Notes under the pieces: generated by a model | What the model was told of the DNA's origin: nothing | Databases searched by the model: none | The model's input: only the letters and a program-made list of their open reading frames with translations | Assembly: GCA_944319925.1 (NCBI GenBank) | Contig: CALUFQ010000022.1 | Location: 1 to 45,214 of the forward strand | Direction: 5' to 3' | Length of the DNA: 45,214 bases | Origin: an uncultured Paraprevotella sp. | Lineage (GTDB): Bacteria; Bacteroidota; Bacteroidia; Bacteroidales; Bacteroidaceae | Part shown: piece by piece, positions 8,382-17,828 of the stretch | Layout: every line of letters starts with the position of its first letter | How positions within the stretch are numbered: position 1 is the first letter of the stretch | Translations under genes and position numbers: made by a program

Positions 8382-9896
8382 TCATTTCATCACGAATGTG
8401 TTATAAGAGTGAGCAGGAAGTTCGGCCTGAAGGGTCTTTCCTTCTATCCGCACTGCCAACGGGCTGGCCGCATCCTTAAAGTTTCCGGCCACTACGACAT
8501 ATTTACCGTCCGATGTGCGCCCCACGAGAACGGGCATCAAATCATCGCCTTGCCCCTTATAGCCCACAATTTCCGTTCCTTTGCTGATAAAATGGCTATA
8601 ATGTTTCACGGCATAATATTCCGGCGTATAAGTAAACTTGCGGGTCTTGCTGTCCACACGGATGAGGGCGTTCTGCTTCCAGCCCCATGGACTTTCGCCA
8701 TTGTCCTTCAAGATAAAGTTCCAAAACGTGTACTCATTGCAGCCATTTCCCAAATAGTGGTTCATCAGTTCGAAAGTGTGTTCGCCGGCTTTCCAGTCGA
8801 AGCTGCCCCATCCGCACTCACTCTCCGAACAGATATAGTTCCATTCCGGATGCTCCTTGCGCAGGACAGGCAGCGACTCGCGGCCTTCCCATTGGAATGC
8901 CATGCCGCTGACAAACTGCTGCAAACCCTTGTCGGAGGCGATTTTCTGCACGTGGTCCACACGGTTGGTGTTGAAGGTGCCCAAATATAACTTCACGTCC
9001 GGATGCTTCTCTTTCAACGTCGGCCCCAGATAGTCGCGGTTAAAACGGATAGTGCCTTCCGCCGTCCATGCACATCCGGGATACGGTGTGTAGCTGTAAG
9101 CCTCGTTTTGGTATATCACCATGTCGATGTCCACGCCCTGTTCCTTGTAGGCATCGATGAATTTGCAGAAATAGTTGGCGTATGCTTGCAGGTAACGGGG
9201 ATCCTGAATGAAATAGTCCGTCGTGGCCAGCTGGCGCGGAAACTTACCCTTGCGTTCCCCGGTGAGTTTCATCTCGTCTGGATCCACTTTGCCGCCCACG
9301 TTGCCATAAAGGATGTAGTCCATCTGCTTGGGCATATTATTGAATGGACTGCTCAACACGGGATAGTCGCCGTTGATTTTCATCCAGCTTGGCGGACACC
9401 ATGGGGACATCCAAAACGTCAAGTCCGGATTGTATTTCTGTGCAGCGCGGATAAATGGAATAATAGTCTGTTTGTCGCGGTCAATGTTGAAATATCGCAG
9501 TTCCAGGTCGCCGGCCACCTCGTCGCAGCTGTACCATGAACGGGCATAGTCGTTGGCATTCATGGAAATGCGCCCGCGCGTGATGCGCAAATCACCTTCG
9601 GGCGAAAACACCTTGTGCAGGATTTCATCCTGCTCGTCACGGGTCAAGATGCCCAAGGCATCCCAATCCAACTCGTTGAACGTCGCGCCCCAATCTTGGA
9701 ACTCCACAATGGGCTTTGCGTCCTTTTCCACCGTAACATTGGCTTCAGCCGCCTTTTTGCTCATTTTCACTACAGACGTTTTCCATGTGTCTCCTTCCGT
9801 ACTGGAATACCAAGTAAACGACTGCGCCCCACTTTGGAGGCTGCATGCGGCCAAACCGCATGCAAAAAACAACTTGATTCCTTTATTTATTATCAT
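8382..9896 (-). CDS. GH30-family glycoside hydrolase, lipoprotein
   Basis: This 504-residue protein starts at 9896 with MIINKGIKLFFACGLAACSLQS; GLAAC is a good lipobox, so it is probably an acylated, membrane-attached lipoprotein. An upstream ATG at 9980 is rejected because a promoter box lies at 9923-9930. The (beta/alpha)8 domain has WMSPWCPPSWMK, the probable acid/base Glu265 in YQNEAYSY and the probable nucleophile Glu358 in CSESECGWG. EYTFWNFILKDNGESPWGW is a typical late GH30 motif, and a small beta domain ends the protein (QAELPAHSYNTFVMK). GH30 enzymes include beta-glucosidases and beta-1,6-glucanases; the substrate cannot be told. It lies directly downstream of a hybrid two-component regulator and is the likely target. 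Confidence 0.9.
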   Translation of the reverse strand: MIINKGIKLFFACGLAACSLQSGAQSFTWYSSTEGDTWKTSVVKMSKKAAEANVTVEKDAKPIVEFQDWGATFNELDWDALGILTRDEQDEILHKVFSPEGDLRITRGRISMNANDYARSWYSCDEVAGDLELRYFNIDRDKQTIIPFIRAAQKYNPDLTFWMSPWCPPSWMKINGDYPVLSSPFNNMPKQMDYILYGNVGGKVDPDEMKLTGERKGKFPRQLATTDYFIQDPRYLQAYANYFCKFIDAYKEQGVDIDMVIYQNEAYSYTPYPGCAWTAEGTIRFNRDYLGPTLKEKHPDVKLYLGTFNTNRVDHVQKIASDKGLQQFVSGMAFQWEGRESLPVLRKEHPEWNYICSESECGWGSFDWKAGEHTFELMNHYLGNGCNEYTFWNFILKDNGESPWGWKQNALIRVDSKTRKFTYTPEYYAVKHYSHFISKGTEIVGYKGQGDDLMPVLVGRTSDGKYVVVAGNFKDAASPLAVRIEGKTLQAELPAHSYNTFVMK

Positions 9897-9922
9897 AAGT
9901 CCATAAGTTTTTAATGGCTTGG

Positions 9923-9930
9923 CAAAATTA
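9923..9930 (-). promoter_or_regulatory. TAnnTTTG box of the GH30 gene
   Basis: TAATTTTG on the minus strand, about 27 bases before the GH30 start codon. No TTTG-like upstream box stands at the usual distance, as expected of an activator-dependent promoter. The GTAACA repeats begin 33 bases upstream. Confidence 0.45.
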
Positions 9931-9962
9931 GGAATAAAGGGGAATAACAGACGCGCAACCAC

Positions 9963-10016
9963 GTAACAAATTAATGCCACAAATGTAACAAACCGCTTTT
10001 TAAACCAAGTAACAGG
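9963..10016 (-). promoter_or_regulatory. Three GTAACA direct repeats, candidate regulator binding sites
   Basis: On the plus strand GTAACAAA occurs at 9963-9970 and 9985-9992, and GTAACAGG at 10009-10016. Start-to-start spacing is 22 and 24 bases, about two helix turns. They fill the gap between the regulator's stop codon and the GH30 promoter box. AraC-type domains commonly bind pairs of direct repeats at this spacing, so they are candidate operators for the adjacent hybrid regulator. This is an inference from pattern and position. Confidence 0.45.
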
Positions 10017-10022
10017 AGTTTG

Positions 10023-13000
10023 TCACCCCTTATACTGCGTAGGCAACACGCCAAACATCTCCTTAAAACATTTGCTGAAATAACTGGGAGTGGAAAATCC
10101 TACGCGGTCAGCTACTTCTGCCACCGAGGCAACTCCCGAAACGAGCATCTGTGCCCCTTTTTTCAGCCGGATGGCACGAATAAACTCACTGGGGGTCTGC
10201 CCGGTAAGCGACTGCAACTTGCGATAAAGGTTCATGCGGCTCATGCACATATCACAACTGAACCGCTCCACACTGTAAGAGGCATCGTCAAGGTGTGTTT
10301 CCACACAATCAGCCGCCTTGCCAAGAAACACCTCGTCCATTTTCGTCGGCGCAATATCGCTTGCCGAAAACTCCTTTGTCGAGAGAAATATTTTCTTCCG
10401 GCGGTCTTGCAAGTCAAAAAAATGCCGGATACGATTGCGCAGGATGTTCATGTTGAATGGCTTCGTCAAATAACAATCCGCGCCGGCTTCGTACCCCGCC
10501 AGCCGTTCTGCGTCTTGACCGTACGCGGAAAGCAGAATCACAAAAATATGCGATGTCCGCACATCCCGTTTCAAGCGACGGCATAATTCCAGGCCGTCCA
10601 TGACCGGCATTTTCACGTCTGTGACCACGACTTCCGCCCCGCAAGCACGGATTACGTTTTCCGCTTCCTCGCCATTGGCCGCCTCGTGGACATCATAATC
10701 AGCCGCCAGTGCCTTGACAAGGAAACCGCGCAATTCCGCGTTATCTTCCGCCACCAACAAACACTTGCGTACGTCTTCACCAGAAGAAGTGGAGATTGGC
10801 ACAAGCGCGTTTTCAGCCGGATTTTTTCTCGGAACGGTTTCCTTTTCCAGATTTGTCGGCAAATAAATCCGGAACGTGCTCCCCTCGCCCTTTTTGCTAT
10901 TGACTTCCACATGCCCGCCGTGCATCTCAATATACGTTTTTACGAGATACAATCCTATTCCGCTTCCGCCTTCCACAGTTCCGTCCTTGGCTTGAAAGTA
11001 ACGGTCGAAGACTTTAGGCAAGTCTTCCGCTGCGATTCCGCAGCCATTATCCCTTACCTCGAAAAAAAATGTCTTGCCATTTTCCATCAATCCGGATTGG
11101 GCTTCAACGACTCCGCCCTGAGGCGTGAACTTGAATGCGTTGCCCAACAAATTGTAAAGCACACGGTGGATTTTGTCCCGGTCGAAGCACATAAAAAGGC
11201 TTTCTTCGGATAATTCCAACAGGAAGGAGACGCTTCGGCTTTCGGCCAATGGCTTAAATGCTTCACAAACGGTACGGACAAATTCAGCCATATCACCGTT
11301 CAACAAGTATAGCTTTTCAGCCCCTGTCTCCAATTTCCGAAAATCCAACAAGTGGTTTACCAATTCCTGCATCTCGCAGGCGTGGTAATAAACCGATTGC
11401 AACCCCAAGATGACCTGTTTGTCGCCAACGGTTTCCATCAAATGTTCCAATGGCGTGATAATCAAAGTCAATGGAGTGCGAAGCTCATGGCTGACATTTG
11501 TGAAGAAACGGAATTTCATCTGCGTCAACTGCCATTCCATTTCCTCTTGCTGCTTCTTTTTCGTCCGGTTAAAATAAGTCCGTACCACCGCAACTGCCAG
11601 ATACATCGCGGCCAAAACAAACAACGTGCGCGCCCACCAAGTCTCATACCAAAAAGGCAATTTGCGCAAAGCAAGGCATTCCACTGGCTTTCCCCAACAG
11701 CCATGCATGTCTGTGGCCATCACCTCCACGGCATAATTCCCCGTCGGAAGATGTGCCAAACTAACGGTATTCGTCCCGGCCGGAAGATAAATCCAATCGC
11801 CCTGCCCCTTTAAACGGTAAGCGAAATTAATCTGCCGGGCATGCAGGTGGTCCAGAGTGGAGAAAGACAACACTAACACGTTTTGACCAGGCTGAATCTC
11901 AATGCATTCCACACTGGCACCTACGAAATGAGTTTCCCCGTTTACAGAATATGCTGAAACCACCGGCATCACGGGTTGCGCGCTTTTGTCGAGCTCCACG
12001 GAAGGAGCAACCATGCAAAACGCGCCAATTCCACCGATACAGATACTGTCGCCCACTTGGCAGACTGTGTGGAAATAGTCCATGTCTATTTCCGCGTCTG
12101 AATTTCTTAGCAAATAGAAAGAACCGTTTGCGGGATTGTATTCTTTTACATATTGGTCTGACAGCACCCACACGTGCCCCAACCGGTCTATGGCAAGCGA
12201 CTTCACGGCATCCCCGTTCCGGTTTCCTGCATTTTCTTCCACATGAAAACTTCGTTTTTCCGGATCATACACATATACATATCCCGAAGAAGCACCCACA
12301 TAAACCTTGCCGTCTGCCGTTACGTCTGCAACGGTATAATCCGCCCCCGGTGCTATTTCTTTGCAAAACATGTTTTTCCCCACCTTGGCCAGTCCTTTGG
12401 CGGTCAGCACATACACAGTCCCGTCCGGAGCCCGTGTGATGTCACGGACTGCGCCTTGACCGGAAAACACAAGGAGTAACCCGCCTCTTTCATCATAGCG
12501 ATACAATGATTCCCCCGTACCCATCCATAGCACACCGTTTCCGTCGTCAAACAACACGCACACTTGTTCGCCTGCCGCCACACGCGCCACTTCTTCCATA
12601 CGCACCACCGACTTGCCTTCACGCCACAAACGAATGACACGTTCACCCGAACTGGCCCAGATGCCGTCCTTTCCCCGGCACTTCTCAATACATTTATGTA
12701 TAGGCATAGCACCGGGGAAAGTTTCCGGTTCATTCGCCATGGCCATCTTTCCCGCCGCCGGGTCGTATATAGACAGTCCTGTCCGTCCTTGCCAAATCCA
12801 ATAGAAATCCCTGTCAGCCACCAAGCGGTCCACCATCACCGGATAGCCGGTCAAGTTTGTCATGGCTTCCACGCCGTCCCGCCGCATCCTATTCGTATGA
12901 GAAGAAAGAATGAAAGTATGGGGAGAATACCCAGGAATCCAGATGTTCCCCCATTTGTCCTTCAATGCCCTGTCTAATATTTTCTTCCCGCGCGGCAGAA

Positions 13001-13904
13001 ATCCGGATAGTTCTTGTGGTGTCAAAGTCCCGTCCGCAGCAACCGCATAAGCATACAAGTCATCCATGGCCACGACCCACAATATTTGCCGGGAATTGTC
13101 CGGCAGAAGCCCCAGCACCAAGGCTTTGTGCCCAGGTTGGCTTTTATCCGTATAGGTACACGGTTGCAAACGGACACCTGTCCTTGGGTCATAACGCACC
13201 ACGCCTTTCCCCCAAGTCGCCACCCAGTAGTCTCCGTCACGTCCGCATTCCGTCATTTGGCATGGAAACGCATCGCAATTCCAAAGGCAAGGACGTATGC
13301 TATCCGTGGACACGTCATACCGCGACAAACCGCCTTTCCATTGCAACACCCATAATGTCCCGTCGCGGCTCTCATAAAAGTCGGCTACCGTCACCGGTTT
13401 CCCGTGCCAAACAGAAGCATAACGCCCCAAGACATCGCCATCCGGTGAAAGATGGAAGATGTGGGCTCGGGCCGAAGCCCAAACAGTCCCGTCATTCGCC
13501 ACACAAAGCGCATCCACCCGCTTTCCGGCAAATGGATTTCCGCCCGGTACATATTGGCTCACCTGATAATTTTTCTTGTCCAACACATACAATCCTTTTT
13601 CTGTCCCGAACCATATCCGCTGTTGGTTGTCCTCGGCAAGGCAGGTAATCGTATTGCTGGCCAATAAATCCGGAACTTGCGGTGTTGCACGAAACACTTC
13701 TATCCGATAACCGTCATCACGGCAAAGCCCCCCGCCTTCTGTGCCATACCACATATATCCCTCACGGTCTTGAAGCATGCGATGGATATGGGCCACCGGC
13801 AGTTGCCCCTGTGTGGGCAGTTCCGTCACCCGCATTGGCTGAGCCAAAGCAAAGTGACAGTTCCAAATGCATATTATGGCAAGCACGACAAGGCGAAAAA
13901 TCAT
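10023..13904 (-). CDS. Hybrid two-component system regulator (sensor kinase + receiver + AraC)
   Basis: This 1293-residue protein combines sensing and transcription control. From the N-terminus: signal/anchor segment (MIFRLVVLAIICIWNCHFALA); about 650 residues of periplasmic propeller repeats (e.g. GYMWYGTEGGGL, RIWFGTEKGLYVLD, VLWMGTGESLYRYD); a Y_Y_Y domain (FAYRLKGQGDWIYL); a membrane segment near 765-785; a HisKA dimer domain with His806 in NVSHELRTPL; an ATPase domain (NAFKFTPQGG, DNGCGI, GSGIGLYL); a receiver with phosphoacceptor Asp1096 in VVVTDVKMPVMDG; and a C-terminal AraC helix-turn-helix (EVADRVGFSTPSYFSKCFKE). Such proteins sense oligosaccharides and activate glycan-use genes. 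No SusC/SusD pair is present; the neighbouring GH30 gene is the probable target. Start 13904 is chosen because the upstream ATG (13928) overlaps the promoter box. Confidence 0.92.
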   Translation of the reverse strand: MIFRLVVLAIICIWNCHFALAQPMRVTELPTQGQLPVAHIHRMLQDREGYMWYGTEGGGLCRDDGYRIEVFRATPQVPDLLASNTITCLAEDNQQRIWFGTEKGLYVLDKKNYQVSQYVPGGNPFAGKRVDALCVANDGTVWASARAHIFHLSPDGDVLGRYASVWHGKPVTVADFYESRDGTLWVLQWKGGLSRYDVSTDSIRPCLWNCDAFPCQMTECGRDGDYWVATWGKGVVRYDPRTGVRLQPCTYTDKSQPGHKALVLGLLPDNSRQILWVVAMDDLYAYAVAADGTLTPQELSGFLPRGKKILDRALKDKWGNIWIPGYSPHTFILSSHTNRMRRDGVEAMTNLTGYPVMVDRLVADRDFYWIWQGRTGLSIYDPAAGKMAMANEPETFPGAMPIHKCIEKCRGKDGIWASSGERVIRLWREGKSVVRMEEVARVAAGEQVCVLFDDGNGVLWMGTGESLYRYDERGGLLLVFSGQGAVRDITRAPDGTVYVLTAKGLAKVGKNMFCKEIAPGADYTVADVTADGKVYVGASSGYVYVYDPEKRSFHVEENAGNRNGDAVKSLAIDRLGHVWVLSDQYVKEYNPANGSFYLLRNSDAEIDMDYFHTVCQVGDSICIGGIGAFCMVAPSVELDKSAQPVMPVVSAYSVNGETHFVGASVECIEIQPGQNVLVLSFSTLDHLHARQINFAYRLKGQGDWIYLPAGTNTVSLAHLPTGNYAVEVMATDMHGCWGKPVECLALRKLPFWYETWWARTLFVLAAMYLAVAVVRTYFNRTKKKQQEEMEWQLTQMKFRFFTNVSHELRTPLTLIITPLEHLMETVGDKQVILGLQSVYYHACEMQELVNHLLDFRKLETGAEKLYLLNGDMAEFVRTVCEAFKPLAESRSVSFLLELSEESLFMCFDRDKIHRVLYNLLGNAFKFTPQGGVVEAQSGLMENGKTFFFEVRDNGCGIAAEDLPKVFDRYFQAKDGTVEGGSGIGLYLVKTYIEMHGGHVEVNSKKGEGSTFRIYLPTNLEKETVPRKNPAENALVPISTSSGEDVRKCLLVAEDNAELRGFLVKALAADYDVHEAANGEEAENVIRACGAEVVVTDVKMPVMDGLELCRRLKRDVRTSHIFVILLSAYGQDAERLAGYEAGADCYLTKPFNMNILRNRIRHFFDLQDRRKKIFLSTKEFSASDIAPTKMDEVFLGKAADCVETHLDDASYSVERFSCDMCMSRMNLYRKLQSLTGQTPSEFIRAIRLKKGAQMLVSGVASVAEVADRVGFSTPSYFSKCFKEMFGVLPTQYKG

Positions 13905-13925
13905 ACGCTTCGTTTTAAACAAATG

Positions 13926-13933
13926 CAAATATA
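13926..13933 (-). promoter_or_regulatory. TAnnTTTG box of the hybrid regulator gene
   Basis: TATATTTG on the minus strand, 22 bases upstream of the ATG at 13904. No clear upstream box. It overlaps the alternative ATG at 13928, which argues against that start. Confidence 0.45.
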
Positions 13934-13977
13934 CGATTTTAGTCCTTAATTTTTTCTTTTTTATCCGGCACTTTTGT

Positions 13978-13985
13978 TACCTTTG
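13978..13985 (+). promoter_or_regulatory. TAnnTTTG box before the 89-residue gene and acyltransferase operon
   Basis: TACCTTTG followed by TAC, 34 bases before the ATG at 14019. The upstream region is T-rich without a clean TTTG at 20 bases. It diverges from the hybrid regulator promoter. Confidence 0.5.
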
Positions 13986-14018
13986 TACAAATGAGAATGC
14001 AAAAAAAGAAATCAAACC

Positions 14019-14288
14019 ATGGCAAATCGAAGAATTTTAAAAAAGAACATCAACTACATCTGCAGCGAATTGCTGGCTGAATGCATGACCTTGAGCCTTT
14101 ACAAGAAGGACGTGAAACAAGAAGATGTGAACAATATCTTATCCAAGATTCTGATGCTACGGGATGATTTTGTTTGCAGAATCAGCCATACGGAACCCGG
14201 AAACGCCCAAAAATTCTACGCCCAATTGCAAAAAGAGTTCAACGGACAAGTAAAAGACATTATCGATGCCATCAACGAACGTTGCTGA
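14019..14288 (+). CDS. Small helical hypothetical protein upstream of a PlsC-like gene
   Basis: This 89-residue protein (MANRRILKKNINYICSELLA onward) is predicted mostly helical and cytoplasmic, with no membrane segment. It has its own promoter box. Its stop codon TGA overlaps the start of the acyltransferase by one base (TGATG), so translation is probably coupled and it heads an operon of at least three genes. No family is recognised. Codon use looks like that of its neighbours, and the length of the clean frame plus the coupling support it as a real gene. Confidence 0.75.
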   Translation: MANRRILKKNINYICSELLAECMTLSLYKKDVKQEDVNNILSKILMLRDDFVCRISHTEPGNAQKFYAQLQKEFNGQVKDIIDAINERC

Positions 14289-14848
14289 TGCTTAACAGGT
14301 TGTGTAGTTTCCTGCTTTATCGCGTGATGGGCTGGAAAACGGAAGTCACCATTCCGAGGGGGGACAAGTATGTCATTGCCTTGGCTCCGCACACCAGCAA
14401 TTTTGATTTCATCTTAGGGCTGTTGTATAGCCGTGCATGCGGGTTCAGGTGCGACTTCCTGATGAAAAAGGAATGGTTTTGGGGGCCATTGGGCATTTTG
14501 ATGCGAAAACTAGGCGGGATTCCTGTGTTTAGGGACAAAAAAACGAGCATGACAGACCATTTGGCGCAAATTGCCCGCCAACGTGCTACGTTTCATCTTT
14601 GTGTGACCCCCGAAGGGACACGTTCGCGCACGGAAGAATGGAAAAAAGGATTTTATTACATCGCATTGAAAGCCGGAATACCCATATTGCTTTACGGCGT
14701 GGACTATCCGACCAAAACCATACAATGCACAAAGGCAGTCATCCCGGACGGCAACGTGGAAACCCAAATGAAGGAAATCAAAACCTATTTTAAAAACTTC
14801 GCCGGACGGCATCCTGAAAAGTTTGCCACAGGAGCAATCTTAGACTGA
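14288..14848 (+). CDS. PlsC-like 1-acyl-glycerol-3-phosphate acyltransferase
   Basis: This 186-residue protein has the acyltransferase motif HTSNFD (HX4D; about residues 35-40) in APHTSNFDFILG, then LGGIPVFRDK (motif II) and VTPEGTRSRTEEWKKGFYYIA (motif III, glycerophosphate binding, EGTR). GIPILLYGVDY corresponds to motif IV. These enzymes add an acyl chain to lysophosphatidic acid or related lipids at the inner membrane. It is short and lacks an obvious N-terminal transmembrane helix beyond CSFLLYRVMG. The start at 14288 follows from the overlap with the upstream stop; an earlier in-frame ATG at 14174 would lie inside that gene. The exact acceptor lipid is not known. Confidence 0.85.
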   Translation: MLNRLCSFLLYRVMGWKTEVTIPRGDKYVIALAPHTSNFDFILGLLYSRACGFRCDFLMKKEWFWGPLGILMRKLGGIPVFRDKKTSMTDHLAQIARQRATFHLCVTPEGTRSRTEEWKKGFYYIALKAGIPILLYGVDYPTKTIQCTKAVIPDGNVETQMKEIKTYFKNFAGRHPEKFATGAILD

Positions 14849-14849
14849 C

Positions 14850-17768
14850 ATGCAAAACAGGTGGGGCTTCTTTCTCGCACTTCTATTTTCACTTTCACTG
14901 TGGGGAACCACTGAGTCTTATGCACAAAAAGACAAAAAGGCGTTAGAACTGCAATTGGACGAATTCTTCTCCAATTTCCCAACTTCCTATACGACCGAAA
15001 AAGACCGTTGCCGGCTGGAAGCCGTCAAAACGGATAAGGATAGCCGCACAATTGAGATTTTCGCCAATGAAATGTTTGCCGGACAATCTTTCTCAATTGA
15101 AAAGGTCAATGGCATCTATCAACAAATCCGGAATCTGCTTCCACCCCTCTATCAGGAATACCAAATCATTGTTTATGGAAAAGGTATTCCCATTGAGGAA
15201 TTGGTTACCGACATTTGTTCCGACACAGGGGCAACCCGGAAAAAATGGGAAAAGGCAAGACTTTACAGGGGCGCGCCATGGGTGGAACGGTTGCACCGCC
15301 CATACACGGTGGACAAAGGACTGCAAGGACGACACCTGTCTGTGTGGGCAAGCCACGGACGCTATTACAAAAACGACAAGAAGGAATGGACCTGGCAACG
15401 TCCTTACTTATATTGCACGACGGAAGACTTGTTCACACAAACCATTGTCGTCCCGTTTTTGATTCCCATGCTGGAAAATGCCGGTGCCTGCGTGTTCTCC
15501 CCGCGCGAACGGGACTGGCAAGCCCATGAAGCTGTGGTGGACAACGACACTCCGGAACAAGACGGGGGATATAGGGAACTCGCAGGAAGATTCGAATGGA
15601 AATATGGAGGATTGGGCTTTTCGCCCTGCAAACAATTTTATCATGACGGGGAAAATCCATTCGCGCACGGCACCAGCCGCCGCATCCATGCCGTTTCAAA
15701 AAAGAATCAAGAATCCCGCATCCGTTGGACACCGGACATTCCTGAGTCCGGGCGTTATGCCGTATATGTGTCCTACACAACTTTGCCAGCCAGCATACCG
15801 GATGCCCGATATACCGTCCGCCATCGCGGAGTTAACACCACGTTCAGGGTCAACCAGCAAATGGGGGGAAGCACATGGGTCTATTTGGGCACGTTCGATT
15901 TTGCAGCCGGACATCAGGAAGACAATTTCGTGGAACTCAGCAACTTCAGCAACCACCGGGGAATCGTCACTGCCGATGCCGTCCGTTTCGGTGGCGGAAT
16001 GGGAAACATTGTGCGGGGCGACTCGTTACAAGAAACCGCGAGCGGATTTCCACGTTATCTGGAAGGAGCGCGCTACAATGCGCAATGGAGCGGGATGCCA
16101 TATACGGTCTATTCAAGCAAACAAGGCATGAACGACTACGGGGACGACATCAACGTGCGTTCCCTCATGACAAATTATCTGGCCGGCGGTTCCGTCTATT
16201 TGCCAGCAGATAGCGGGTTGCATGTCCCCATCGAAATGTCCGTGGCCCTGCATAGCGATGCCGGCATTGCTCCTGCCAACGGGTTGATAGGCACCTTGGG
16301 CATCTACACGACAGGCGGGCGGGACGGCATGTTGCCAGCCGGGCTCTCACGACTGACTTCGCGCGACTTGTGCGACATCGTCATGTCGCAGGTGGACAGG
16401 GATTTGTCCCAAACTTACGGGACATGGAGAAGGCGGCAAATGCTGGACCGTAATTACAGTGAAACACGTGAACCTCAAGTGCCTTCCATGATTTTGGAAA
16501 TGTTGTCTCACCAAAACTTTAGAGATATGACATGGGGGCACGACCCCGCATTCAAGTTCACCCTCGCACGCGCGATATATAAAGGTATATTGGAGTACTC
16601 TTCTTGCCAACATGGGACGGAAGGCGTAGTCCAACCGCTTCCCGTCACCTGTTTCCAAACACAAATCAACGAAAAATCAAAAGAAATCATCCTTTCTTGG
16701 ATGCCACAGGATGATCCGCTCGAAGCTTCCGCACACCCGGATGGATTCATCGTTTACACCCGGCAAGGAGATGGGGGCTACGACAACGGCACCTTTACAC
16801 GCTCTCCGCACTGGACGCTCAAAGCCGAAGAAAATACGATTTACTCGTTTCGCGTCACGGCCGTAAACCGCGGAGGAGAAAGTTTTCCGTCTGAGGAGTT
16901 GTCGGCCATGGTGGCAAAGAAATCCCAAGCGAGCGTACTGATTATAGACGGGTTCCAACGCGTGGCAGGCCCGCAACCGGTCTTGACGGACTCCACCTGC
17001 GGTTTCGACATGCGCATGGATCCAGGTGTGCCTTACCTATGTTCACCGGGATTCTGCGGACAACAGACCACATTCAACACCGTGAAGAATCCCAAAGACA
17101 TGTGGGGAAACAGTGGGAATGAATTGGAAGGGAAGCTCATTGCCGGAAACACTTTCGACCATAGCCGGCTTCACGGCGACGCGATAGCCACAGCCGGAAA
17201 CATCTCGTTTGCATCGGTCTCGCGAGCCGCCATAGAAGCACAAGCCGTGGACCTGAACGCCTACAACATCGTGGACTTAATCCTTGGGCTGCAAAAAAAC
17301 GACCGCTACAGCTCGCGCCCTTACCCCACCCTCTCGCCGACACTATGCAATACATTGAGAGAATTTACCCGCATGCGAGGCAGCTTGTTGGTCAGCGGGG
17401 CATACGTGGGGCGCGACCAACGCGACAAGGAAAGTCTTGACTTCCTGCGCAGCACATTGAAAGTCGATGCTTATGCTCCTCTCACGCTGGGCGCATACAC
17501 GCAAGCTGTGGGCATGAACACATCGCTCCACCTGCTCACAGAACTCAATGAAACACACTACGCAGTGACTCATGCCGACTGCCTGATACCTGTTGCACCG
17601 GCATTCACGACCTTGCTATACAGCCCCGGAAACTACTCGGCCGCCATTGCTTATCAGGGCGAAGACTATCGTGTGGTCACGATGGGATTCCCATTCGAAT
17701 GCATCAAGTATGCTTCCGACCGCGACAAAATCATGAATGCCTTCTTGCGTTTTTTACTGGACAGATAG
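14850..17768 (+). CDS. Large secreted 'xanthan lyase'-type protein: amidase-like with golvesin-type and FN3 domains
   Basis: This 972-residue protein has a signal peptide (MQNRWGFFLALLFSLSLWG, cleavage near SYAQ). Residues about 160-240 (SVWASHGRYY) and 435-560 (VALHSDAGIAPANG, then PSMILEMLSHQNF) resemble the split zinc site of N-acetylmuramoyl-L-alanine amidase type 3. Between them, about 286-385, is a golvesin/xanthan-lyase-type beta domain (RIRWTPDIPESGRYAVYVSY, ADAVRFGGG). A fibronectin-III-like domain spans about 600-682, followed by a C-terminal alpha/beta region from 695 (ASVLIIDGFQRV). Relatives in Bacteroides are labelled 'xanthan lyase', but the visible motifs suit a peptidoglycan amidase better. 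It starts 2 bases after the acyltransferase stop. Catalytic assignment is inference. Confidence 0.75.
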   Translation: MQNRWGFFLALLFSLSLWGTTESYAQKDKKALELQLDEFFSNFPTSYTTEKDRCRLEAVKTDKDSRTIEIFANEMFAGQSFSIEKVNGIYQQIRNLLPPLYQEYQIIVYGKGIPIEELVTDICSDTGATRKKWEKARLYRGAPWVERLHRPYTVDKGLQGRHLSVWASHGRYYKNDKKEWTWQRPYLYCTTEDLFTQTIVVPFLIPMLENAGACVFSPRERDWQAHEAVVDNDTPEQDGGYRELAGRFEWKYGGLGFSPCKQFYHDGENPFAHGTSRRIHAVSKKNQESRIRWTPDIPESGRYAVYVSYTTLPASIPDARYTVRHRGVNTTFRVNQQMGGSTWVYLGTFDFAAGHQEDNFVELSNFSNHRGIVTADAVRFGGGMGNIVRGDSLQETASGFPRYLEGARYNAQWSGMPYTVYSSKQGMNDYGDDINVRSLMTNYLAGGSVYLPADSGLHVPIEMSVALHSDAGIAPANGLIGTLGIYTTGGRDGMLPAGLSRLTSRDLCDIVMSQVDRDLSQTYGTWRRRQMLDRNYSETREPQVPSMILEMLSHQNFRDMTWGHDPAFKFTLARAIYKGILEYSSCQHGTEGVVQPLPVTCFQTQINEKSKEIILSWMPQDDPLEASAHPDGFIVYTRQGDGGYDNGTFTRSPHWTLKAEENTIYSFRVTAVNRGGESFPSEELSAMVAKKSQASVLIIDGFQRVAGPQPVLTDSTCGFDMRMDPGVPYLCSPGFCGQQTTFNTVKNPKDMWGNSGNELEGKLIAGNTFDHSRLHGDAIATAGNISFASVSRAAIEAQAVDLNAYNIVDLILGLQKNDRYSSRPYPTLSPTLCNTLREFTRMRGSLLVSGAYVGRDQRDKESLDFLRSTLKVDAYAPLTLGAYTQAVGMNTSLHLLTELNETHYAVTHADCLIPVAPAFTTLLYSPGNYSAAIAYQGEDYRVVTMGFPFECIKYASDRDKIMNAFLRFLLDR

Positions 17769-17791
17769 CATGCGGAACGGAAATAAATCCC

Positions 17792-17799
17792 TATCTTTG
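17792..17799 (+). promoter_or_regulatory. TAnnTTTG box before the 108-residue gene
   Basis: TATCTTTG, 30 bases before the ATG at 17829; no good upstream box. It separates the acyltransferase/amidase unit from the following genes. Confidence 0.45.
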
Positions 17800-17828
17800 C
17801 AAGAAAGCAATTACAAAAAATTAGGGAT

